64,000 bases of DNA, from assembly GCA_029262065.1 (NCBI GenBank), contig JAJDAC010000022.1, positions 186,001 to 250,000 on the forward strand, written 5' to 3'. A program made the translations under genes and the position numbers. Positions 25,590 to 33,356 of the stretch are shown in pieces. The notes under the pieces are model-generated. The model made no database searches, was not told where the DNA came from, and was given only the letters and a program-made list of their open reading frames with translations. The stretch is from Candidatus Krumholzibacteriota bacterium (lineage in GTDB: Bacteria; Krumholzibacteriota; Krumholzibacteriia; JAJRXK01). Within the stretch, counting starts at the first letter, position 1; every line of letters starts with the position of its first letter.

Positions 25590-28342
25590 GCGAGCCCTCG
25601 GTACATGACAACGCGCGTCGCGTGCGTGCGTGGATCGACGCACCGCCCGAGGCAAACTGGAACAAATTCTGGAGCGAGGGCGCGCAATCACCGGGCGAAG
25701 CCTTCTACCAGGCGCTCTATCAGCATGGACGTGTCAATCCGGGACAGGCCATGCAGGCGCTCGCACGGCTCGACCGCGGCGCGCTCGACCAGATTCCGGT
25801 GCGGGAGCGGGCTCTGCTGTCCCGCATGCGAGGCCACCTGTCCAAGGGGATCGGCAACCACCTGGACGCTCACACGGCGTACGCCCGTGCGTGGTCGCAA
25901 TTCGAGTCGGCCGGACTACAAGAAGACCAGGTCCGAACCGGACTGGGCTGGATCGGCGCGCTCGCTCAACTGGGCCGGTACGAAGAGGCCCAGGCGCTGG
26001 CCGACCGGTGCCTCGAAATGTACCAGGGGTCCGACACTCGTTTTCGCCTGGAACTGCTGGCCAACAAGACCACCGTGTTCCTGCACAGCGGTCGGTTCCG
26101 CGAAGGTGCCCGCAACCTCCTGGGTATCCTGGACGAATTGGAGCAACATTCCACGCCCGTCAATATGGGGCTGCACTGGTGCAACGCGGGACACCTGCTG
26201 TTGTTCTCAGGGGACGTACCTCGCGGCCGTGAGTACCTGAAGAAGTCACTGCACGTTTTCGAACAAGCTGGGCTCCAGGGTTCGTCGCTCTACCCGCGCA
26301 GTCTCGAGGGCATTGCGCGTATTCTGATGGGAGAGTGGCCCGAGGGCATGGCGGAACTACGTTCCACCCTGGAAGAATCCACAAAGCTGGGTGATGTACG
26401 ACTCGCCGCGGCCATCGAGCGCCAACAGGCCGATTTCCTGTTCTCGGTCGGTGCACTACGCGAAGCCGAACACCTGGCCGCGCGCGCGCTGATTTCCTAC
26501 GGCGAGTTGGGGTTCGAGGGCGCCGCCGCCCATGCGGCCCTCATCCACGGACGGATTCTCGCCACCATGAACCGAAACATCGATGCACGCGCGCGGCTGC
26601 AAGAAGCACTCGCCTACTGGGACCGCTCGGGCAACCTCTGGCGGTATCGAGTAGCACAAGTGGAGCTGGCCGCCGTCCACCTCGAACGTAGCGAGCCCGC
26701 CGAAGCCATTCGTCTGCTGCGGGGTCTCTTGAAGTATCTTGCACGTCGGGACCGACACGGGGTGAGCGTACGTGGCCGTCACCTGTTGGCGCGCGCCTAC
26801 CTGGCCGTGGGCAAACCCGGACTGGCGCATCGCCTGGCCACTTCGGCCTACGACGATGCAACCGCGTACCCATCGAAGCTGGATCGACCGTGGATTGCCC
26901 ATACGCGCGCCGAATGCCTGCAAGAACGCGGAGAGTCGAAGCAGGCCCTCGCCTGGGCCGATCGCGCCATCGAGTCCATGGATGACATCTATCTCATGTT
27001 GGGTTCGCGAGCCATGCGCAACGAAGTAGCCGGGTCGCGCGACCAAGCCTACCGCTCGGCCATTCATCTGCAGTTGAAGAACGGGAGTCGGAATTCTACG
27101 CGTCGCGCCCTCGACCTTGTCTGCCGCTCTCGAACGCCCGCCCTGGTGGAAGATCTCTCGCGGGGAACCAACCTGACGTCTCCGTTCCAGTCGGCCATTT
27201 CGAAGCTCCGGGACGAGCTTTCCGCGGTGTCCGAGGCCGCCCCCAGCTCGACCCGGATGCAGGAGATCGGGGCCGAGATCGAAGAACTCAACGCGAACCT
27301 CATGATGGCCCTGACCCAGAGCCCACCCATCATCAAGCAGGCACTCGACGGTGGTTCCCTGGCGGCATGGGCTCCCCGACTCATGGGCCGCACGCTGGTC
27401 CTCTACGATCAGGAGGGTAATGATTGGTGTGCATACGTGGTTGATTCTGAGCAATCGGTACGAAGGGTCGAATTGCCCAACGCAGCTCGCTCGCTATCGG
27501 CCGACTGGCTTCGTCTTCGTATGCTCATCGAGTCGGCCGCCCATCAGCCCTCCACCCGGCGGCAGATGTTCCTGGATCGAACCGGCGACGAAGCCACGGC
27601 CGCGTTGAACAACCTGTGTCATTCATTGTGGACCCCCCTGGAAATCCAGGCCGGCGAAGTCATCGTGGTACCAGACGGTGCCCTACACGGTGTTCCGCTC
27701 GAGGCAATCGCCAACGTCAACGCCGAGACGATCGCGGTGAGCCGGTGCGCGCACCCGTCACTACTGGGGGATGCGGCCTCGGCACGAGGATCCAGACACG
27801 GGCGGGCCGTGGTTCTTCGCAATCAAGCCGAGGGTACGCAGGCCGAAGGGCACGCTCTCACTTCGCTGTTCGCGCAACATGGGCTGCAGACCGAAGTGCT
27901 GACTCGCCGTGCCGAATTTTCCGCGTTGAACAAACCCCTGGACGTCCTGCACGTGGCCGCTCACGGCCAACACAGTCGCGACCAATGGCTGTTGAACGGA
28001 ATAGAACTGAGTGACGGTTGGCTGGGCATGGAGTCCCTGCGCGGACCGGCCGCCCGCGGCTCACTCATGTTCCTGGCCAGCTGCGAATCAGGCCTCGCCA
28101 CGGAAGGCCCCGGCGCGGAGTTTGGCAGCTGGATTGCCGCGGGCCTGGGAGCCGGAGCGAGAGAGATGGTGCTCACGCTGTGGAAGGTCGATGACGCCAG
28201 CACGCTGGAGTTCGCGAGTCACTTCTACAACGCGTGGTGCGCGGGTGAGCCCGCCCACCGGGCCGCCACGGTAGCAAGAGAACGGGTGCGACAGACCCTG
28301 CCGCACCCGTTCCAATGGGCCCCGTATCTCGCGGTCAGTTGA
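25586..28342 (+). CDS. Cytoplasmic TPR-CHAT caspase-like protein
   Basis: The 918-residue protein has no signal peptide. Residues about 30-480 are TPR-like helical pairs (GLGWIGALAQLGRYEEAQAL, GKPGLAHRLATSAYDDATAY). A linker (about 500-680) follows, then a CHAT domain with catalytic His793 (VAAHGQ) and Cys833 (LASCESG). The C-terminus (LTLWKVDDASTLEFASHFYN, PFQWAPYLAVS) is typical of the family. CHAT proteins include separase-like proteases and the Csx29-type TPR-CHAT proteases of type III-E CRISPR systems; no CRISPR genes are present here. The ATG overlaps the FMO stop by four bases. The facing gene, whose stop directly abuts this one, is a subtilase lipoprotein. Confidence 0.88.
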   Translation: MSEPSVHDNARRVRAWIDAPPEANWNKFWSEGAQSPGEAFYQALYQHGRVNPGQAMQALARLDRGALDQIPVRERALLSRMRGHLSKGIGNHLDAHTAYARAWSQFESAGLQEDQVRTGLGWIGALAQLGRYEEAQALADRCLEMYQGSDTRFRLELLANKTTVFLHSGRFREGARNLLGILDELEQHSTPVNMGLHWCNAGHLLLFSGDVPRGREYLKKSLHVFEQAGLQGSSLYPRSLEGIARILMGEWPEGMAELRSTLEESTKLGDVRLAAAIERQQADFLFSVGALREAEHLAARALISYGELGFEGAAAHAALIHGRILATMNRNIDARARLQEALAYWDRSGNLWRYRVAQVELAAVHLERSEPAEAIRLLRGLLKYLARRDRHGVSVRGRHLLARAYLAVGKPGLAHRLATSAYDDATAYPSKLDRPWIAHTRAECLQERGESKQALAWADRAIESMDDIYLMLGSRAMRNEVAGSRDQAYRSAIHLQLKNGSRNSTRRALDLVCRSRTPALVEDLSRGTNLTSPFQSAISKLRDELSAVSEAAPSSTRMQEIGAEIEELNANLMMALTQSPPIIKQALDGGSLAAWAPRLMGRTLVLYDQEGNDWCAYVVDSEQSVRRVELPNAARSLSADWLRLRMLIESAAHQPSTRRQMFLDRTGDEATAALNNLCHSLWTPLEIQAGEVIVVPDGALHGVPLEAIANVNAETIAVSRCAHPSLLGDAASARGSRHGRAVVLRNQAEGTQAEGHALTSLFAQHGLQTEVLTRRAEFSALNKPLDVLHVAAHGQHSRDQWLLNGIELSDGWLGMESLRGPAARGSLMFLASCESGLATEGPGAEFGSWIAAGLGAGAREMVLTLWKVDDASTLEFASHFYNAWCAGEPAHRAATVARERVRQTLPHPFQWAPYLAVS

Positions 28343-29386
28343 TCAGAATCCCAGCCCACCTCCGGCGGGCATACGACCAGCCGCGGCCGAGAACGCCTGA
28401 TGATGAATGCGCCCGTGAATCGCGGCATTGATCGGGGTGATGGGCGCCGCGGTGTCATACAGGGAATCGACAACCAGTTCCGGATCCCGGTTGGTTTTCT
28501 GGATGGCCAGACAGAGCGCCGAGAATCCTGCACCCACGGCGCTCGCAACCGAGGTACCAGTGGCGCGAACGTAGGTGTTGTTCATGCCCGTGGTTCCCAC
28601 GTAGACACCCGGTGCGGCCATTTCGACCTCGGACCCAACCGCCGACATGGGATGCACGGCATCGAAGGCGTCCGTCGCGGCGAATCCGATGACGTTGTCC
28701 ATCGTGGACGGGAACCTTGCGTTTCCGCCGTAGGTATTTCCCGCCGAGCTGCACACGATGATTCCCGCATCGGTGAGTCTATCTATAGCCCAGGCGACAT
28801 GACCCGAAGGGTGACTCGAACTAAGGCTGAGATTGACCACGTCCACGTTGGCGGCAAGTGCACGGTCCAAACCCGCCGCCACCTGAAGCTCGCTGGCTTG
28901 CGGGTTGGTTGGGTCATGAAAGACCCGAATGGGAATGATCGTGGCCCTCGGGGCGATCCGGTTGATGATGCCGATCATCATGGTCCCGTGACCGTAGAAG
29001 TCCGCATCGTCGGCGGGGTCGCCGGTGAACTCCAGAACGCCGGCGAACTTGGGATGGGACGCATCAACGCCCGAGTCCACCACCGCCACGCGAATCCCGA
29101 GGCCTTCGGTATCATTGTGGATGTCCGCAAGGTTCAACACCGTCAACGATCCGTCGGTGAAATCGTCTTCGGTACCCGTGTCCCAGGAAGACATGACGAT
29201 ATCTATGGGCTCATTGATAGGCGGCGGCTGGGGAGGCGGGTTCTGTTGGACGACGACCCCGCCACCCTTGGCAAGACCAGCGTTCGACGATGGCTCCACC
29301 ACGCCCGAATCTCCGCAACCCGCGGCGCCGAATGCGAAGACAATTATGAGCAAAGACAACAACGGCTTCAGCTTGGAATGCTTCAT
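28343..29386 (-). CDS. Subtilisin-family (S8) serine protease lipoprotein
   Basis: The 347-residue protein starts at ATG 29386 with a lipoprotein signal (LIIVFAFGAAGC, Cys24), so it is anchored in a membrane. After a Gly/Pro-rich linker comes the S8 domain with the complete triad: Asp104 (VAVVDSGVD), His133 (YGHGTMMIG), Ser279 (GTSVASAVG), plus oxyanion Asn217 (SSAGN). There is no long propeptide, and the C-terminal 70 residues are short of recognised domains. The stop directly abuts the stop of the TPR-CHAT gene (TGATCA), leaving no terminator between them. It may process surface or periplasmic proteins; a link with the CHAT protein is suggested only by position. Confidence 0.9.
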   Translation of the reverse strand: MKHSKLKPLLSLLIIVFAFGAAGCGDSGVVEPSSNAGLAKGGGVVVQQNPPPQPPPINEPIDIVMSSWDTGTEDDFTDGSLTVLNLADIHNDTEGLGIRVAVVDSGVDASHPKFAGVLEFTGDPADDADFYGHGTMMIGIINRIAPRATIIPIRVFHDPTNPQASELQVAAGLDRALAANVDVVNLSLSSSHPSGHVAWAIDRLTDAGIIVCSSAGNTYGGNARFPSTMDNVIGFAATDAFDAVHPMSAVGSEVEMAAPGVYVGTTGMNNTYVRATGTSVASAVGAGFSALCLAIQKTNRDPELVVDSLYDTAAPITPINAAIHGRIHHQAFSAAAGRMPAGGGLGF

Positions 29387-29641
29387 GTTCTTTTCTGCCT
29401 CATCTGAGGGAGTTGCAAATCGACTCGGCAACATCGCTTGTGGCGATGCCCAGAGTCACACTCCGTTTCTGGGTCAACGTGACCCGAGCCGTTGGACCTC
29501 GAGGGAGGTTGAAGCCCAACACGAGAAGACCCGATGCCTGACAACTGAGGGTGGGAGCCTACTCGCTGCGCATCCGAGCACTTTTAATGATAGGTTACCT
29601 GCGGCGCGAAAATCAACCCCACGAGAGAGTTACGCCGATTC

Positions 29642-31270
29642 ATGACCGTTCGATCAATCGTCCATAGTGCCTTCTCCTTCCTTGCGATCCTGGGTTGGAC
29701 CACCCACGCGGCGGCCCAACCGGCGTTCGAGGCCGAGCCCCCGGCTCAACTCCTCAGCCAGCCGTTCCTGCAGCTGCCCCGCGCAAATTCGATAAACGTG
29801 GTGTGGTTCACGGATTTCCGGGGAATCGATCATCGTGTGGATCTGCAAACCACGCCGCCGCGGGTCATCGCGGCGACCACCACCCAACTCAGCTCTGTCT
29901 TTGGAGACGATCCCCATGGGGGACTTCCCTATCGGCGAGACATCTACCGGCACGAGGCCATCGTGAACGAGTTGGAACCGGGCGTTCGTTACGCCTACCG
30001 GGTGGCGAGCCATGCCGCCGCCTCCACGGCAAGGTCGCCCCGCTACGAGCTCGCCGCGCTTCCCCCGCGCGGTCAACCTCTTAGAATCCTGCTTACTTCG
30101 GACCATCAACTGAAACCCATGGTCGCGGCCAATCTGACGCAGGTCGCAGCCACGGTTGGTCGGGTCGACGCGGTGTTCATGGCGGGGGATCTGATCAACG
30201 TTGCCGATCGCGCATCCGAATGGTTCGACGACCCACGCGGTCGAGCGTTCTTTCCCAACTTGCAGGGCGTAGGATCTGGTGATTGGCCCGGTGCACCGAT
30301 TCTTCAGCATGCGCCTCTCTTTCCAACCATCGGTAACCACGAGGTCATGGGTCCGCTCGACGATGCCATCTCACTCGACATGCGATTCGCCGCGGTTCGA
30401 CCCGGTGGTTTCAATGCGACGACGTACGAAGAAATCTTCTCGCTACCGTCTGAAGGCCCCGGCGGCGAACGCTACTACGCTCAACCGTTCGGAGATGTCT
30501 TCCTGATTTCCCTGCTGGGCAGTCGGCCTTGGCGACCACCTTCGCTGGATGGCCCCGCTCCGTCGAAATATGGCGAGCCAGATCAGCTCTCCCCCGGCAA
30601 ATGGGGATCAGGCGAATTCCACCTGGAATCGTTGGAGCCAGGTAGCCCTCAACTCGACTGGCTGCTGGCTACTTTGAGTAGCCCGACCTGTCGTGAAGCT
30701 CGGTATAAGGTGCTGATTCTTCACCAATCCGTGCACGGGCTGGGCGAGAATTCTGTCCCGGTGTTCTCCCCACCGCAGGCCCGCGACGGAAGTGACCCTC
30801 CCCGCTACGACTATCCGCGGGCCCACGATACGTGGACGCAGCACGTGGAACCCGCCCTGCGTGCCGCCCAGGTAGACTTGGTACTTGTGGGTCACAATCA
30901 CATCTGGAACCGCTTCGAGCTGGGCGAGGGACTGCATCTGCTGGAATCGTCCAACGTGGGCAACAGCTACGGGTGTTACTGCGAAGAGAATGGACGGCAC
31001 CGTCCCTTCCTGCCGCCCGAACCGGGCTTCAATCTGGCCGACTATCCGGCGTTTGGTGACCCGCACGGGGCCAAACCCGTCGTGCCGAACGTGCGACCGC
31101 TCCAGTTCGCATCCAATGGATTGCCACTGCCGTGCGTGGCCAGCAATGACACAACCATATTCAGCGTATTGGATACCCAAAGGGGTTGCGTCACCAGCTA
31201 CGCGTACGACACCACCGACCCCAACGCGAAGGCCTTCGTGTTCGACGAGTTCTTTCTGGGACGAAACTAG
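29642..31270 (+). CDS. Secreted calcineurin-like phosphoesterase (purple acid phosphatase-like)
   Basis: The 542-residue protein has a signal peptide (LAILGWTTHAAA/QPA), an N-terminal fibronectin III-like domain as in purple acid phosphatases (YRHEAIVNELEPGVRYAYRV) and a metallophosphoesterase domain: ILLTSDHQ, FMAGDLI, TIGNHEV, LILHQSVHG and LVGHNHIWNR. These supply the two-metal site, although the first motif is SDH where GDxH or DxH is usual. Cysteines (CREARY, YGCYCEENG, LPCV, RGCVTS) suggest disulfides in the periplasm or outside. The start is ATG 29642. Its TAG is interleaved with the convergent porin-like gene stop in a shared CTAG. Confidence 0.85.
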   Translation: MTVRSIVHSAFSFLAILGWTTHAAAQPAFEAEPPAQLLSQPFLQLPRANSINVVWFTDFRGIDHRVDLQTTPPRVIAATTTQLSSVFGDDPHGGLPYRRDIYRHEAIVNELEPGVRYAYRVASHAAASTARSPRYELAALPPRGQPLRILLTSDHQLKPMVAANLTQVAATVGRVDAVFMAGDLINVADRASEWFDDPRGRAFFPNLQGVGSGDWPGAPILQHAPLFPTIGNHEVMGPLDDAISLDMRFAAVRPGGFNATTYEEIFSLPSEGPGGERYYAQPFGDVFLISLLGSRPWRPPSLDGPAPSKYGEPDQLSPGKWGSGEFHLESLEPGSPQLDWLLATLSSPTCREARYKVLILHQSVHGLGENSVPVFSPPQARDGSDPPRYDYPRAHDTWTQHVEPALRAAQVDLVLVGHNHIWNRFELGEGLHLLESSNVGNSYGCYCEENGRHRPFLPPEPGFNLADYPAFGDPHGAKPVVPNVRPLQFASNGLPLPCVASNDTTIFSVLDTQRGCVTSYAYDTTDPNAKAFVFDEFFLGRN

Positions 31271-32499
31271 AAGTAACGCAGAAGCTCGAGCTGGAAGAAA
31301 TCGTCGGTGCGTAAAGCGTGCAAAGGGTCGTTGCTTTCGGTGCCGGCAATGGCACGGGCTTCGACCGACACCGTCCAACGGTCGCCGACTCTTCGGCTGG
31401 CCTCGGCGAAGAACGCGGTGCCATCGCTCTGCACGTCGAGAATTGCTCCCACCAACAGAGTGGTGCTCTGCACGTCATTCAGTGCCAGTCGGGCGCCGAC
31501 GAAAATGTCGTCTTCAAGCGGAGTAGGTGCGTCTTCCAGGCGATCGTCGTAGTGATACTCCGACAACAGACCGACGTCCCACGCTCGCTCGAAAATTCCC
31601 ACCAATGTGTACTCGAACCCGCCCGAAATGGCGTTGAACGTGCGGCCCTGGCCGCTGCGATGCAGGGCCTCGAGCTTCCACAGCCAACCACCCGCTGTCA
31701 TCTGGATGTCGGCACTGGTCTGGTCGATCTGATCGTAATAAGGCACCAAGCGCGGCTGACCCGCCACCGGTTCGCCCAACAGAAAACGCGGATCACGCGA
31801 CGTGCCGTGAAAGTGGGAAAGGCCCACGTCGAACGCGCCGATGAAACGTGACCAACGAGCCGCGAAGTCCACGTGCTTTTCCGCAGCGTCGGATTCGAAC
31901 CGCGCGTTGTCGGTATCGATGACCACGGGGAAGCGCAGCCGGCCCTCGGCCCCGGGAAACGTACGCTCACGAAAGCCCGGCAGGGCGAAGAGCGCGACCG
32001 TACCCCAATCCTGCACCCAATCCACGCGGACCATGGGCTGTCCCAGCTTGTCTTCGCCATCGACGTTTTCGACCAGGTCGGTCTGGTTCAGGATGTCGAC
32101 CAGGTGCTGTGTCTCGGTAACGCCCCAGAACACGCGCTGGAGTCCTATCCGCAGCTCCACCGAACCCGACACCATGAGCCACCTGAGTTCGCGAATATCG
32201 AAGTGGGTTCGTTCGTCGTCGCCTTGATCCCAACGGAAGAACGGCGAGAACAGGATCGACTGATCACCATCCGACCAGTCGTGATACAACTCAGGCTGTA
32301 CCACGACGGATCCGTTCTCGGCGTGCTGCTCGGAAAATTGGGCATCGTCGACGAAGGCTCGCGCTTCCACCCCCAACGAGCCAGTCAGTTCAATGGCCTT
32401 TGCCTCAGGGACCAGGCCCGCCACGGCGATCAACCCCGCCACCAATCCACCAGCTCCGATGAGCTCGGGAACTTTCGTCATACGCCACCGCATCAGCAT
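31267..32499 (-). CDS. Outer-membrane beta-barrel protein of the MMPL-type RND set
   Basis: The 410-residue protein has a signal peptide (VAGLIAVAGLVPEAKA/IE), then alternating beta strands ending in aromatic residues and a C-terminal Phe (FFQLELLRYF), the mark of outer-membrane barrels. It is the last gene of a TetR-RND-LolA-like-barrel group; the TAG of the upstream gene is followed at once by ATG 32499 (32493 and 32481 are also possible). Comparable sets in proteobacteria carry DUF1302 barrels and DUF1329 LolA-like proteins next to an MMPL pump, with a suggested lipid-transport role. I cannot confirm membership of DUF1302 by eye. Confidence 0.8.
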   Translation of the reverse strand: MLMRWRMTKVPELIGAGGLVAGLIAVAGLVPEAKAIELTGSLGVEARAFVDDAQFSEQHAENGSVVVQPELYHDWSDGDQSILFSPFFRWDQGDDERTHFDIRELRWLMVSGSVELRIGLQRVFWGVTETQHLVDILNQTDLVENVDGEDKLGQPMVRVDWVQDWGTVALFALPGFRERTFPGAEGRLRFPVVIDTDNARFESDAAEKHVDFAARWSRFIGAFDVGLSHFHGTSRDPRFLLGEPVAGQPRLVPYYDQIDQTSADIQMTAGGWLWKLEALHRSGQGRTFNAISGGFEYTLVGIFERAWDVGLLSEYHYDDRLEDAPTPLEDDIFVGARLALNDVQSTTLLVGAILDVQSDGTAFFAEASRRVGDRWTVSVEARAIAGTESNDPLHALRTDDFFQLELLRYF

Positions 32500-33336
32500 C
32501 TACCTGGCCCGCGCCAGGCTGTTCTTGCTGAAATCGTCCTCTTCCAGGCCCACCTGGAATTCGTAATCACGCCACTCCAGACGGGTGCTCTTGCCGGTCT
32601 GGTGATTTTCCATGGCCATGACGTCGGCTCGCCAGTACTTGCCCGCGTACTGCTGGTATCCCTCGAACAACAACGTCTTCAGGAGTGCTTCCTTGCGGTC
32701 GTAGAACTCCGTTTTCATGGGACGATAGTGCTGCGTGTCGTACCACACGACCTGCCGCGTGTACCCACTCTTCTTGTCCTGCGGGTAGCGCTCGATCACG
32801 TGGCACTCCAGACCATCCATTTCTTCGGTTCGCAGGAACTTGTACGTGTACTCCTCCACCTCTTGGCTCGAAATGTCCTCGTACGCAAATTCGCTTCCCA
32901 TGAAGGGCCCCGACTTGTTGCTCGAGGCAATCCGCTTCACCCGTTTCAACGCCGGCAGATACAACCACTGGTCGTCGTCGCCGTCCTTGTGTGAAAAGGT
33001 CAGGAACGCCGTGCCCTTCACATCGCGAGGGGAGTCGAAGATGACCAACGACTTATCACCGTCTTCGGTCATTTCGTAGTTGCGACTACGAATTTCGCGC
33101 ACGCTTTCTTCGCCGTGACGGTTCTTCAACGTCATGGTCAGGTTGGCGCGGAAATCCTGAAAGCCCACATCGCGGGCATCGACTTCCTGGGCCACGGCCA
33201 AACCGTTCTCTTGGGCGCTGCGACCCTCCTCCACCACGGCGAAGACGTTTGGTGTAGCCAACATGAGAGTGGTCGACACGAGAGCGATCGACACCAGAGG
33301 GGTTCGCAAGAGCATCCGGCTGAGTTGAAACTTCAT
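32500..33336 (-). CDS. Outer-membrane lipoprotein-sorting (LolA-like) periplasmic protein
   Basis: The 278-residue protein begins MKFQLSRMLLRTPLVSIALV with a signal peptide cleaved after NVFA. The body has the LolA/LolB-like half-barrel pattern of COG2834 (FRANLTMTLKNRHGEESVRE, DKSLVIFDSPRDVKGTAFLTF, WLYLPALKRVKRIASSNKSG, FMGSEFAYEDIS, CHVIERYPQDKKSGYTRQVV), a fold that shields a lipid tail. ATG 33336 is preceded by AAAGGACC. ATG 33357 is an alternative that overlaps the RND stop as TGATG. It lies between an MMPL-type pump and an outer-membrane barrel, which suggests it carries a lipid across the periplasm between them. Confidence 0.88.
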   Translation of the reverse strand: MKFQLSRMLLRTPLVSIALVSTTLMLATPNVFAVVEEGRSAQENGLAVAQEVDARDVGFQDFRANLTMTLKNRHGEESVREIRSRNYEMTEDGDKSLVIFDSPRDVKGTAFLTFSHKDGDDDQWLYLPALKRVKRIASSNKSGPFMGSEFAYEDISSQEVEEYTYKFLRTEEMDGLECHVIERYPQDKKSGYTRQVVWYDTQHYRPMKTEFYDRKEALLKTLLFEGYQQYAGKYWRADVMAMENHQTGKSTRLEWRDYEFQVGLEEDDFSKNSLARAR

Positions 33337-33356
33337 TCCGGGTCCTTTCCGCGCCA

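Noticed and set aside
24291-28342. Possible type III-E CRISPR (Csx29-like) system because of TPR-CHAT
   Set aside because: No repeat array and no Cas7-11 or other Cas gene is present anywhere in the window.
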